Source of the DNA: JASHPR01 sp963833885
GTDB taxonomy: Bacteria > Actinomycetota > Actinomycetes > Streptosporangiales > Streptosporangiaceae
Assembly (NCBI GenBank): GCA_963833885.1
Contig: CAWHZU010000011.1
Span: forward strand, 1-64,000
DNA: 64,000 bases
Direction of reading: 5' to 3'
Positions 24,505-31,912 of this stretch are shown in pieces (position 1 is the stretch's first letter; every line of letters starts with the position of its first letter). Position numbers and translations under genes: made by a program. A model generated the notes under the pieces. The model worked only from the letters and a program-made list of their open reading frames with translations, did not search any database and was not told the origin of the DNA.

Positions 24505-24564
24505 GACCCGTAGGGGCTGTCAGTCCCCCCGTAGGGGGAGCAGGTCCCCCCGTGGGGGATATCG
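24505..24564. repeat. three imperfect ~20-bp GC-palindromic repeats upstream of the CBS gene
   Basis: Three adjacent units of the form GTCCCCCCGTAGGGGGAGCAG (first unit shorter and more diverged; units at about 24505-24522, 24523-24543, 24544-24564). Units 2 and 3 each contain a G+C stem with a three-base loop (24526-24538 and 24545-24559). Read on the minus strand they contain GGGGACCTGCTCCCC- and GGGACTGACAGCCCC-like dyads, similar in outline to DevR/DosR boxes. They could equally be terminators of hisN. Confidence 0.45.
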
Positions 24565-24582
24565 CTGGGAGCCCGCCGGGCG

Positions 24583-25362
24583 TTAGCGCTCTTTCAGCAG
24601 ATCGAGCACTTCGGCGTGCATTCGGCCGTTCGTGCAGACCACGCTGCCGCCGTCGGGCGTGGGTTTCCCGGTCAGGTCGGTGAACGTGCCGCCGGCTTCT
24701 TCGACGATGACCTGCAGCGCGGCGAGGTCCCAGAGCGAAACCTTGGGCTCGGCGGAGATGTCGACGGCGCCCTCGGCGACCAGCATGTGCGACCAGAAGT
24801 CACCGAACGCGCGGGTGCGCCAGACCGAGCGGGTCAGGTCGAGGAACCCGTCCATCCTGTTGTTCCAGCCGGAAAGGCTGGCGTATGAGAACGATGCGTC
24901 CTGGAGGCTGGCGACTTCCGATACCCGGCACGGCGAGGCCTTGGTCAGGCTGCGGCCGGTCCAGGCACCGCCGTCCCTGGCCGCCCACCACCTGCGGGCG
25001 AGCGCCGGCGCTGAGACCACCCCGACGGTGACGTCACCACTGACCATCAGGCCGATCAGCGTTGCCCAGATCGGCACGCCGCGGACGAAGTTCTTGGTCC
25101 CGTCGATCGGGTCGAGCACCCAGCACCGATTCCCGACACCGGTCATGCCCGTTTCCTCGCCGAGCACGGCGTCGCGCGGCCGGGCCCGGCTCAGCACGTG
25201 CCGCAGCGATTCCTCCGCGGCAAGGTCGGCGTCCGTGACCGGGGTCAGGTCGGGCTTTGATTCGACCCGCAGGTCCAGCGCCCGGAACCGGCGCATGGTG
25301 ATGTCATCCGCCGCGTCGGCTAGGACATGGGCGAAGCGCAGGTCGTCGTCAAATCCCGCCAT
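24583..25362 (-). CDS. hisN: inositol-monophosphatase-family enzyme, probable histidinol-phosphatase
   Basis: A 259-residue Mg-dependent phosphatase. Motifs: KPDLTPVTDADLAAEE, the metal-binding GEETG, WVLDPIDGTKNFVRG, and the C-terminal WDLAALQVIVEEAGG. The N terminus MAGFDDDLRFAHVLADAADD fits the actinomycete HisN subgroup, which dephosphorylates histidinol-phosphate, but inositol phosphatase activity cannot be excluded. ATG 25362 is chosen by this family N terminus; no good ribosome site precedes it. The first 34 bases of the gene and 8 bases upstream are duplicated exactly at 28017-28058, so an insertion seems to have separated the gene from its original upstream region. Confidence 0.82.
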   Translation of the reverse strand: MAGFDDDLRFAHVLADAADDITMRRFRALDLRVESKPDLTPVTDADLAAEESLRHVLSRARPRDAVLGEETGMTGVGNRCWVLDPIDGTKNFVRGVPIWATLIGLMVSGDVTVGVVSAPALARRWWAARDGGAWTGRSLTKASPCRVSEVASLQDASFSYASLSGWNNRMDGFLDLTRSVWRTRAFGDFWSHMLVAEGAVDISAEPKVSLWDLAALQVIVEEAGGTFTDLTGKPTPDGGSVVCTNGRMHAEVLDLLKER

Positions 25363-25370
25363 CGCGGGCA
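25329..25370. repeat. 42-bp direct repeat, left copy (in hisN 5' end)
   Basis: An exact match to 28017-28058, beginning GGGCGAAGCGCAGG and ending CCGCCATCGCGGGCA. With one mismatch the identity extends five bases further left. It covers the hisN start codon and first 11 codons. Together with the right copy it brackets about 2.6 kb of plasmid-like and broken genes, as att sites or a target duplication would. Confidence 0.85.
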
Positions 25371-25704
25371 GAAGTGTCAATGACCGCGCGGACCAGCGGC
25401 CGACGCCTGGGCCTCGGTCCGGCCCTGCTTCAACGATGTCGGTCACCGCGGCCTGGTAGATGACGTCAGTCGACTCCGAGTTATCCTCGGCCGTAGTGGC
25501 GAGATCGTTACAGATACTCTTCGCTCATTTGATCTCCCCGCTTTGTGCCAGCTTGGGCTCTAACCCGACCCTGCTAAGCGATGCCGCGAACCGCTGCTAC
25601 GGCGTCGCCGGAGATGGCGGCGCTCAGCTGCAGCCCGCGAGTAACCCCGCAGTGATCGCGGAAGCAGCAAACGCCCTTGCGCCTCGTGTCATGACGTGCG
25701 GCCA

Positions 25705-26019
25705 TCAGGGCAGCTGGCGATAACCAGGGTCGGCTTTAGGCCACCTCGCGAGAGACAGTTGCGATGCCGATACTGATGACGGCGCGGCGTGCTCACCGGC
25801 AGGCGCTGTCCATTGTGACGACAGCGCAGGCTGCGACCGGGGATCGCGGCACGCCATGGCTAACGCCACAACCCAGCCAACCAGCGTCCACCCCAGCAAG
25901 ATGTTCACCACAACCACGGACCCCGAATGCGGCACCTTGCGCCTGCTAGCGATGAACTCCGTCAGGAAGTACGCTGAGACGATGCCAGCGAGCAGCACTA
26001 ACACGGCGAACGCTCTCAT
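25705..26019 (-). CDS. superinfection-immunity-family membrane protein
   Basis: A 104-residue protein with two transmembrane helices: about 4-20 (FAVLVLLAGIVSAYFLTEFI) and 35-55. The second contains the family hallmark VVVVNILLGWTLVGWVVALA, known from phage T4 Imm and related proteins that stop a second phage injecting its DNA. The C-terminal half is hydrophilic and not conserved. A very good ribosome site (GGGGGAG) precedes ATG 26019. It is the only clearly intact gene of recognisable family in the relic element. Many chromosomal members of the family have no proven immunity role. Confidence 0.7.
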   Translation of the reverse strand: MRAFAVLVLLAGIVSAYFLTEFIASRRKVPHSGSVVVVNILLGWTLVGWVVALAMACRDPRSQPALSSQWTAPAGEHAAPSSVSASQLSLARWPKADPGYRQLP

Positions 26020-26067
26020 GATCTCCCCCTCGCGCGCTGAACGCCCCCCGTGCGCGCTGGCGACACG

Positions 26068-26298
26068 TTACACCGTGTAAGCGGCGGCGATGGCCGTGTC
26101 CGCGTCAGCGGCCTGGCGCAGCTGCTGCAGCAGCTTTCCAGCGGCCGGGGCGACGATGAAGCGGCTATGCCGGCGGTCCACGGACTCCCAGTAGGCCGGC
26201 CACATGCCGTTCGGCGTGATGGTGCTCTCCCACGCCGGGCACTCGGCCGCGATGGCCTCGTATAACTGGCGAGCGCGGTCATGACGGGTCCGGTGCAT
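26068..26298 (-). CDS. small element-type protein
   Basis: A 76-residue soluble protein (starts MHRTRHDRARQLYEAIAAEC, later WPAYWESVDRRHSRFIVAPA). Its size and style recall the strings of tiny genes in actinomycete AICEs and plasmids. A separate 26-codon frame (26279-26359) overlaps its start, as in tightly packed element operons. Function unknown. Confidence 0.4.
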   Translation of the reverse strand: MHRTRHDRARQLYEAIAAECPAWESTITPNGMWPAYWESVDRRHSRFIVAPAAGKLLQQLRQAADADTAIAAAYTV

Positions 26299-26371
26299 GC
26301 TCGTAGGCGTCGTCTCCGAGCTGAGCGACCTGATCGCGCAGGCTGAGCACTGCAAGCATGATGTCGGCAGG

Positions 26372-26589
26372 CTAGGCCTCGATCTCGCGGTCAGCGAGGA
26401 TCTTGCGGCAGATGAGCAGCACCAGCCGGGCGCGATCGCGCGAGATGCGCAGGTAGGTGACCTCATCGCGCTGGGTCGCGAGGGCTGGCAGGGCCAGGGT
26501 GCAGAGACCGCGTACACGAACTCGCGCAGCGCAGTGCTGCCTGGCGGGACGTCTGGTGCGCGGCTGGCTGGACTGATTGTATCTTGCAT
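26372..26589 (-). pseudogene. small element-type gene, frameshifted
   Basis: From ATG 26589 the frame encodes MQDTISPASRAPDVPPGSTA then LREFVYAVSA. Near 26505 the sensible protein sequence jumps frame and continues LALPALATQRDEVTYLRISR, DRARLVLLICRKILADREIEA to TAG 26372. Joined, about 72 residues with a helical RDEVTYLRxSRDRARLVLxxCRxIL pattern seen in small actinomycete plasmid proteins. One indel separates the halves. Confidence 0.4.
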
Positions 26590-26761
26590 AGCCAGGGCTC
26601 CGTCCTGGTCAGGGTCAGGTTTGGTGTGCCCGCACCCGCCGGACCCGCTGTGTTAACACCACCAGACACTACGACAGCCTTGACAGCGCGTACAGTCCGA
26701 TCCCTCGGACGGCCCTGACAGCCCTGTGTTGCCAAGATCTTTCGCACGGAATGCTGACCCC

Positions 26762-26969
26762 ATGCACAGGACACCGCAGGTTCCGTACCAGGCCGTGGCC
26801 GACGCCCTGCGGGCACGCCCGGACGCCGGGAGAGTGGCTCCCGGCCGAGCAGATCTCCTCAGCCACGGAGATCGGCACCGAGTACGGGGTGAGCCGCACC
26901 ACCGCGGCACGCGCGGTCAGGGTCCTGGCTGACGAGGGACGGGTGACTGTGGTGCAGGAACTGGAGTAA
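26762..26969 (+). pseudogene. short GntR-type winged-helix regulator, frameshifted
   Basis: From ATG 26762 the protein begins MHRTPQVPYQAVADALRAR. After RPDAG near 26825 the frame must change to read GEWLPAEQISSATEIGTEYG, VSRTTAARAVRVLADEGRVTVV. This is a complete GntR winged helix of the small plasmid/AICE type (about 70 residues, no effector domain). The usual C-terminal RxGTFV beta-wing is missing; it ends QELE. Intact relatives repress transfer genes of Streptomyces plasmids and AICEs (KorSA/TraR-like). Confidence 0.6.
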
Positions 26970-26989
26970 CGTTCGTAAGCAGAGAACCC

Positions 26990-27062
26990 GGCAACCAAGG
27001 TGAAGGGCTATCAATGCTACGGGGCCACGTCAGCCGGGCTGGGCTACATGCCCGGCGGTGCT
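26990..27062. repeat. diverged copy A of a repeated ~70-bp sequence
   Basis: GGCAACCAAGGTGAAGGGCT followed by a variant of the segment GGGGCCACGTC and CCCGGCGGTGCTTC. The same order of blocks occurs at 28055-28121 (copy B) and partly at 28123-28164 (copy C). Copy A is inside the relic element, B and C are at or just outside its right border. Confidence 0.55.
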
Positions 27063-27106
27063 TCACCGGTGACTCAGCCAGTACAGGATGGCGATCACGG
27101 CAAGCA

Positions 27107-27286
27107 TTAGGCAGAAACCACGACGGTTCTGACCACATCACGGCGCGGGGCGGGGCGCACTGGCTCAGCCGCCCGGCGTGCGCCCTCCTCATTCCGGAGC
27201 TGCTCAGGCGTCTTGCCTGTCTGCATGATGCTCACCTGATCGCGCAGCAGCTGATTCGTCCTGCGCCGCTGGAAGTACCCGATCAT
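27107..27286 (-). CDS. 59-residue element-type protein
   Basis: A short gene starting at ATG 27286 just after the DUF2637 reading frame stop (27290-27292). It encodes MIGYFQRRRTNQLLRDQVSI then MQTGKTPEQLRNEEGARRA, a charged helical protein with a basic start. Its stop TAA overlaps another ATG (TAATG, 27105-27109), opening a 14-residue hydrophobic peptide MLAVIAILYWLSHR (27063-27107). The stop-start overlaps in one line behind DUF2637 look like genuine operon structure of a conjugative element. Function unknown. Confidence 0.5.
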   Translation of the reverse strand: MIGYFQRRRTNQLLRDQVSIMQTGKTPEQLRNEEGARRAAEPVRPAPRRDVVRTVVVSA

Positions 27287-27289
27287 TCC

Positions 27290-27887
27290 CTAGCCGTCCT
27301 CTCCCCCGTGCCCGTTACTCTCCGCAAGCACTCTGCTACGGACCTGCGCAACCTGTGTGCGGTTCAGCCCGAACCGCTCAGCGAGCTGCCGGCCCGAGAG
27401 CGGCTGCCCGCCGCGTGGTCGCCCGCAGCGCATTCTGCGCGGCCTGCTCGGCGTCGAGCGCAACCTGTATCAGCACCGGCTGCCTGCTGGGCTCGAACTG
27501 GAGTGCCTGCCCCGCGAGCCAGCGCTCCAGCATGAACGTCGCCAGCGAGAACGAGACGGCCGGGATACCGCCCAGGTAGCCGACAGCCACCCGAACCGGA
27601 TGCCGGATATCGGCATTTGCGAACAGGCTGATCACCACGCCAGGCCCGACGCCGATCCAGCCGAGCCACCGCTGGCCGGGAACCGACTGGAGCAGCACGA
27701 CCGACCCGGCCACGATCAGCCCGTCAACTCTGAACGGCATCAGGTGGCTATCAGCGCTGGCTGGTGCAGCGTCAGCGTGAGCTGCTAGATATGGATGTAG
27801 CTGACCACCCCGGTCACCACGGCTACCGCTGTGATCGCCAGCCCGGCGATCAGCCTGGACCAGCAGGCCCGCAGCCAGCCGGTCACT
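27290..27887 (-). pseudogene. DUF2637 membrane/HTH protein, broken
   Basis: From GTG 27887: VTGWLRACWSRLIAGLAITA, VAVVTGVVSYIHI, then an in-frame TAG where relatives have Tyr, then QLTLTLHQPALIAT. A frameshift near 27750 leads to LMPFRVDGLIVAGSVVLLQS, WLGWIGVGPGVVISLFANAD and GIPAVSFSLATFMLERWLAG. A second frameshift near 27415 leads to a C-terminal helix-turn-helix-like LSGRQLAERFGLNRTQVAQV ending at 27290. DUF2637 proteins are common in AICEs and linear plasmids. One stop and two indels show the element has decayed. Confidence 0.75.
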
Positions 27888-28016
27888 GCGCACCTGCCGG
27901 GAGCCTATGCGGGAGCACAGAACCACAGCGGAACGCGGTGGCACGCGGCGGAGAGAAGCCGCAGGTAGATGGCTACGTGGTGGACCGCTGTGGTACGCGG
28001 TGGAGGACTCTGACAC

Positions 28017-28058
28017 GGGCGAAGCGCAGGTCGTCGTCAAATCCCGCCATCGCGGGCA
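28017..28058. repeat. 42-bp direct repeat, right copy
   Basis: Exact copy of 25329-25370. Read on the minus strand it would start a hisN fragment (MAGFDDDLRFA) that soon diverges and stops, so only the 5' end of hisN is present here. Its last bases GGGCA are shared with repeat copy B. The simplest history is that sequence to its right was the original upstream flank of hisN. Confidence 0.85.
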
Positions 28059-28164
28059 ACGGTACTGTGAAGGGCTATGCCGGGGCCACGTCCGGGCCGG
28101 CCCATCCCGGCGGTGCTTCCCAGGCAACGGCACTGTGAAGGGCTATGCCGGGGCCACGTCCGGG
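28055..28164. repeat. tandem repeat copies B and C
   Basis: Two 42-bp units, 28055-28096 and 28123-28164, start to start 68 bp apart and 41/42 identical. Each contains GTGAAGGGCTATGCCGGGGC. The right unit ends about 40 bp before the aldo/keto reductase start. The 27888-28201 interval otherwise holds no gene I can support. A diverged third copy is at 26990-27062. Confidence 0.7.
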
Positions 28165-28201
28165 TCCTGGCGCGCTCAACGGCGGTCGTAGCGTGTGCGG
28201 C

Positions 28202-29176
28202 ATGGACTACACGCATCTCGGACGCAGCGGCGTCTCGGTCAGCCGAATCTGCCTGGGCACGATGAACTTTGGCTCGTTCACCGACGTTCCCGACGCGCAC
28301 CAGATCATGGACCGCGCGCTCGACCAGGGCATCAACTTCTGGGATACGGCGAACACCTACGGACGACCGCGCGCCGAGGGCGTCACCGAACAGATCATCG
28401 GGGAGTGGCTCGCCGCCGACGCCGGGCGGCGCAACAAGATCGTCCTGGCCACGAAGCTGTACGGCGGCAAAGGGGAGTGGCCGAACGACAGCCTGCTGTC
28501 CGCCGTGAACATCCGGCGGTCCTGCGAGGACTCGCTGCGGCGGCTGGGGACCGATCACATCGACCTGTACCAGATGCACCACGTGGACCGGGCCACGCCG
28601 TGGGAGGAGATCTGGGAGGCGATGACGGTCCTGCGGGACCAGGGAAAGATCATCTACGTTGGGTCGTCCAACTTCGCTGGCTGGCACATCGCACAGGCGC
28701 AGGAGGCGGCAGGCCGCCACGGGTCATTCGGGCTGGTCAGTGAGCAGTCGCTGTACAACCTGGCGGTGCGCACGGTCGAGCTCGAGGTGCTGCCGGCCTG
28801 CCAGGGCTACGGGCTCGGTGTGCTGCCCTGGAGCCCGCTGCACGGCGGCCTGCTGGCCGGGATACTGCGCAAGCAGGGCGGCTCGGGGCGCAGCGGCGGC
28901 GGGCGCGCCGCCGAGACCCTGGCCGGCCTGCGTCCCCAGGTCGAGGCGTACGAGGCGTTCTGCGACGAGATCGGCGAGGACCCGGCTCAGGTCGGGCTGG
29001 CCTGGCTGCTGCACCAGCCCGCGGTCACCGCGCCGATCGTGGGGCCGAGCAGCCTCAGCCAGCTCGACGGGGCCCTGCATGCGCTGGAGATCAAGCTTGA
29101 CGACGCCGCCCTGGACCGGCTCGACAAGATCTTCCCAGGCCCCGGCGGTGCCGCGCCCGAGGCGTACGCGTGGTGA
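28202..29176 (+). CDS. aldo/keto reductase
   Basis: A 324-residue TIM-barrel NADPH-dependent oxidoreductase. GTMNFGSF near residue 20, the catalytic Asp/Tyr pair in FWDTANTYG, Lys in LATKLYGG, and His in YQMHHVD are all present; GVLPWSPLHGGLL and IVGPSSLSQL belong to the cofactor site. This is the MocA/YajO-like subgroup with broad carbonyl substrates. ATG 28202 gives the normal N terminus MDYTHLGRSGVSVSRICLG. It lies just to the right of the relic element border. Confidence 0.88.
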   Translation: MDYTHLGRSGVSVSRICLGTMNFGSFTDVPDAHQIMDRALDQGINFWDTANTYGRPRAEGVTEQIIGEWLAADAGRRNKIVLATKLYGGKGEWPNDSLLSAVNIRRSCEDSLRRLGTDHIDLYQMHHVDRATPWEEIWEAMTVLRDQGKIIYVGSSNFAGWHIAQAQEAAGRHGSFGLVSEQSLYNLAVRTVELEVLPACQGYGLGVLPWSPLHGGLLAGILRKQGGSGRSGGGRAAETLAGLRPQVEAYEAFCDEIGEDPAQVGLAWLLHQPAVTAPIVGPSSLSQLDGALHALEIKLDDAALDRLDKIFPGPGGAAPEAYAW

Positions 29177-29250
29177 GCGCGCCGCGCAACAGGGGGACGC
29201 GTCGTGACCGCGCGCTGCGCAACGGAAGTACGCGTGGTGAGCGCGTGCCA
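29165..29250. repeat. three imperfect ~32-bp tandem repeats
   Basis: Units begin TACGCGTGGTGAGCGCG (29165 and 29229, identical over 18 bp counting one base upstream) and ACGCGTCGTGACCGCGCG (about 29198). The first covers the stop of the aldo/keto reductase, the last reaches the rsgA stop. It is a small expansion between convergent genes with no evident function. Confidence 0.5.
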
Positions 29251-29256
29251 CGCCGC

Positions 29257-30309
29257 TTAGCCGTCGTCGCGGCCTTCGCGGCTGCGCAGCAGGCGCCGCA
29301 GCGAGTCGAGCCGCACGGCCAGCGCGCCGCTGCTGTCGTGCTCGCTGACCCACGCGTCGAGGCCGCAGTCCTCGCTCAGGTGGGCGCACCCCGGCGGGCA
29401 GTGTGTGAGCGCCTCGGCGAGGTCGGGGAACGCCGCCGCGACCCGTTCCGCCGAGATGTGGCCGAGGCCGAAGCTGCGCAGCCCGGGAGTGTCGATGATC
29501 CAGCCGCCGCCGCGGAGCCGCAGCGCGACCACCGACGACGAGGTGTGGCGGCCGCGGCCGGTTACCGGGCTCACGGTGCCTACCGCCCGGCCCGCGTCCG
29601 GGACCAGGGCATTGACCAGGGTTGACTTGCCCACCCCGGAATGGCCGACGAGAACGCTGATCCGGTCGGCCAGCAGGGCCCGCAGCTCGCCGGTGACGGC
29701 TTCGGTCAGCGGCCGGCCGCTCACGAGGTAGCGGATGCCGAGCGGTGTGTAAGCCGCGAGCAGCTCGTCGGGATCCGCCAGGTCTGCCTTGGTCAGGATC
29801 AGCAGCGGGTCGAGTCCGGCGTCGTATGCGGCGACCAGGAAGCGGTCGATGAGCCGGGGCCGCGGCGGCGGATCCGCCAGCGCGGTGACGATCCCGAGCT
29901 GCTGGGCGTTGGCCACGATGACGCGTTCCACCGGGTCGGTGTCGTCGGCCGAGCGCCGCAGCACCGACGTGCGGGGCGCAACCCGGACAATGCGGGACAG
30001 CGTTCCCGGATCGCCAGAGGCGTCGCCGGCCAGGCTTACCCGGTCGCCGACCACAACGCTGCCGCGGACGAGCTCGCGGGCCTTCATGGCGGTGACCTGC
30101 AGGTCGGCGTCGTTGCCGCCGGTAAGGACGCAGGTGTACCTGCCGCGGTCGACCGCGATCACGAACGCGTCGGCCGCGCCCTCGTGAGCTGGCCTGCGCC
30201 TGGTGCGCGGCCGCGAGCCCCGGCCCGGGCGCACCCGCACGTCGTCCTCGTCGAGGTCGGCGCGCCTGGCCGACCCGCTCAGGGCGAACGCTCCGCCATG
30301 ACGGACCAC
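29257..30309 (-). CDS. rsgA: ribosome small-subunit biogenesis GTPase RsgA
   Basis: A circularly permuted GTPase of up to 350 residues. Order: an OB-fold (FVIAVDRGRYTCVL, VVVGDRVSLAG), G4 motif LTKADLAD, then G1 GHSGVGKST, G3 region IIDTPGLRSFGL, and a C-terminal zinc knuckle HCPPGCAHLSEDCGL. It checks late 30S maturation. The basic N-terminal extension (RPGRGSRPRTRRRP) is typical of actinomycetes. The frame overlaps the aroA end; GTG 30309 is assigned, but the true start could be nearer the aroA stop at 30279. It is co-transcribed with aroA. Confidence 0.9.
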   Translation of the reverse strand: MVRHGGAFALSGSARRADLDEDDVRVRPGRGSRPRTRRRPAHEGAADAFVIAVDRGRYTCVLTGGNDADLQVTAMKARELVRGSVVVGDRVSLAGDASGDPGTLSRIVRVAPRTSVLRRSADDTDPVERVIVANAQQLGIVTALADPPPRPRLIDRFLVAAYDAGLDPLLILTKADLADPDELLAAYTPLGIRYLVSGRPLTEAVTGELRALLADRISVLVGHSGVGKSTLVNALVPDAGRAVGTVSPVTGRGRHTSSSVVALRLRGGGWIIDTPGLRSFGLGHISAERVAAAFPDLAEALTHCPPGCAHLSEDCGLDAWVSEHDSSGALAVRLDSLRRLLRSREGRDDG

Positions 30310-31640
30310 GTCGTGGTGAAGGCCGGGAACGTCTTGCCGACGGTTGCGGCGTTGCCGACCGGCAGACCGCCCGGCAGGGCGAGGCCGAGCACCGCGGCAG
30401 CCATGACCAGGCGGTGGTCGTCGTGGCTGGCGAAGACGGCGCCGTCCGCCCGCAGCGGCCTCGGCCTGATCTCCAGCCCGTCGTCGTGGTCCCGGACGTC
30501 GCCGCCGAGCGCGCCGATCTCGGCGGCCAGCCCGGCCAGCCGGTCACTCTCGTGCGTGCGCATGTGCCCGATGCCGGTGAATACCGACGGCGAATCGGCC
30601 AGCGCCGCCAGCGCGGTGAGCACCGGGACGATCTCGCTGACCTCACCCAGGTCCGCCGTGATGCCGCGAATCGCTCCCGTCCCGGTGACCCGCATCCCGT
30701 CGGCGGTCATCGAGCAGTCGGCGCCCATCCGGGTGAGGAAGTCCAGGATCTGGTCGCCAGCCTGCAGGCTGCGCCGTGGCCAGCCCGGGATCGTGACAGA
30801 GCCTCCGGTCACCAGGGCCGCCGCGAGGAACGGCGCGGCGTTGGAGAGGTCGGGCTCCACGGTTACGGCGGACGGCCGCAGCTCGCCAGGGTGCACCCGC
30901 CACCGGTCGGGGACCGACGACCCGCGCCCGGTCACCCACGTCTCCACGTGCGCCCCGGCCTCGCGCAGCATTTGGACCGTCATCGCAATGTGCGGCGCGG
31001 AGGGGACCCTGGGGCCTTCGTGGCGCACCTCGGCGCCCTTGTCGTACCGGGGCGCCGCCAGCAGCAGCCCGGAGACGAGCTGTGACGAACCGGAGGCGTC
31101 CAGCGTGACGGTGCCGCCGCTGATCGCGCCGCGACCGCGGACGACGAACGGCGCGCTGCCCCGGCCGCCATCGTCGATCATCGCGCCGAGTTCGCTGAGG
31201 GCGGCCAGCAGTGGTCCGATCGGCCGCTGCGCCACCCGCGCATCGCCGGTGAACTCAACGTCGACGCGGGTCAGCGCCGCCACCGGCGGAACAAAGCGCA
31301 TCACGGTCCCGGCGTTGCCGACGTCCACTACGGCTGGGCTGTCGACCCCGCCGGGCGTCACCCGCCAGACCTCGGGTTCGACTGCGGCACCGGCGCCGTG
31401 GCCGTCCTCGTCGATCACCGTGCCGAGATCGCGCAGCGCCGCGGCCATCAGCCGCGTGTCCCTGGCCCGCAGCGGATTGGTGATCACGGTCGGGCCGTCG
31501 GCGAGCGCGGCCAGGACCAGGGCGCGGTTGGTCACCGATTTCGACCCGGGCGGCCGCACATGGACACGCACCGGCCCGGTTGCCGCTGGCGCACGCCAGT
31601 CCGAGGCCGGCTCCCGTTCCGGCTCCACATCACGCTGCAT
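30279..31640 (-). CDS. aroA: 3-phosphoshikimate 1-carboxyvinyltransferase (EPSP synthase)
   Basis: A 453-residue enzyme joining shikimate-3-phosphate and PEP in aromatic amino-acid synthesis. Motifs: PPGSKSVTNRALVLAALADG (substrate site), VGNAGTVMRFVPP, the SGSSQLVSGLLLAAPR segment, EPDLSNAAPFLAAAL and SHDDHRLVMAAAVLGLA. The inverted domain repeats of the fold are complete. The N terminus has an about 25-residue acidic leader before the barrel. It overlaps rsgA, with which it forms an operon, as in other actinomycetes where this pair lies near sigR. Confidence 0.95.
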   Translation of the reverse strand: MQRDVEPEREPASDWRAPAATGPVRVHVRPPGSKSVTNRALVLAALADGPTVITNPLRARDTRLMAAALRDLGTVIDEDGHGAGAAVEPEVWRVTPGGVDSPAVVDVGNAGTVMRFVPPVAALTRVDVEFTGDARVAQRPIGPLLAALSELGAMIDDGGRGSAPFVVRGRGAISGGTVTLDASGSSQLVSGLLLAAPRYDKGAEVRHEGPRVPSAPHIAMTVQMLREAGAHVETWVTGRGSSVPDRWRVHPGELRPSAVTVEPDLSNAAPFLAAALVTGGSVTIPGWPRRSLQAGDQILDFLTRMGADCSMTADGMRVTGTGAIRGITADLGEVSEIVPVLTALAALADSPSVFTGIGHMRTHESDRLAGLAAEIGALGGDVRDHDDGLEIRPRPLRADGAVFASHDDHRLVMAAAVLGLALPGGLPVGNAATVGKTFPAFTTTWSVMAERSP

Positions 31641-31775
31641 GATGCCGAGCGTACTGGCCGGCGTTGAGCCTGCGCAGTGCCGCAGGCGCGCATCTGACCC
31701 TGATCTGCATGCATGACCGTCGCCAGGGTGGGAAGTGGACCTTGATCATGAAACTGTTGGCTCGGCTGGGGCGAT

Positions 31776-31794
31776 AAACCTCTCACAGAGGTTT
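31776..31794. other. perfect 8-bp hairpin in the aroA/SRAP divergent gap
   Basis: AAACCTCT, loop CAC, AGAGGTTT. It sits about 135 bp upstream of each gene in the 31641-31912 gap. The gap is AT-richer than its surroundings and includes TTGGCAATTAACTGGCACAA, which could hold promoter elements. The hairpin has no U-tract and is not where a terminator is needed, so an operator or attenuator role is as likely. Confidence 0.35.
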
Positions 31795-31912
31795 GGCAAA
31801 CCAGGATGTTGGCAATTAACTGGCACAATCTGTGCTCACCACTGCCGCGGAGAGCACGCACGACTGCGGGGAACCAACACCCCGCTGACCCCCTAGCGGT
31901 CAAGGTGAGGAC

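Larger units (their letters stand above)
25371..28016. mobile_element. degraded integrative (AICE/plasmid-like) element
   Basis: The segment between the two exact 42-bp repeats. It carries genes typical of actinomycete conjugative plasmids and AICEs: a superinfection-immunity-like membrane protein (intact), small overlapping ORFs, a short GntR-type winged helix (broken) and a DUF2637 membrane/HTH protein (broken by a stop and two frameshifts). No integrase, excisionase, replication or Tra gene remains, so it is non-mobile. 25371-25704 contains no gene I can support. Direct repeats at a gene 5' end rather than in a tRNA gene are unusual, so an origin by duplication rather than site-specific integration is possible. 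Confidence 0.6.

Noticed and set aside
25460..25723. 87-codon frame at the left end of the relic element
   Set aside because: No family resemblance, no ribosome site, and overlap with the immunity-like gene end.
27000..27110. 36-codon plus-strand peptide in repeat copy A
   Set aside because: It opposes two minus-strand short genes with stop-start coupling; the repeated DNA alone explains the similarity to copies B and C.
31776..31794. Hairpin as a terminator
   Set aside because: It lies between two divergent gene starts, where no terminator is needed, and has no U-tract.
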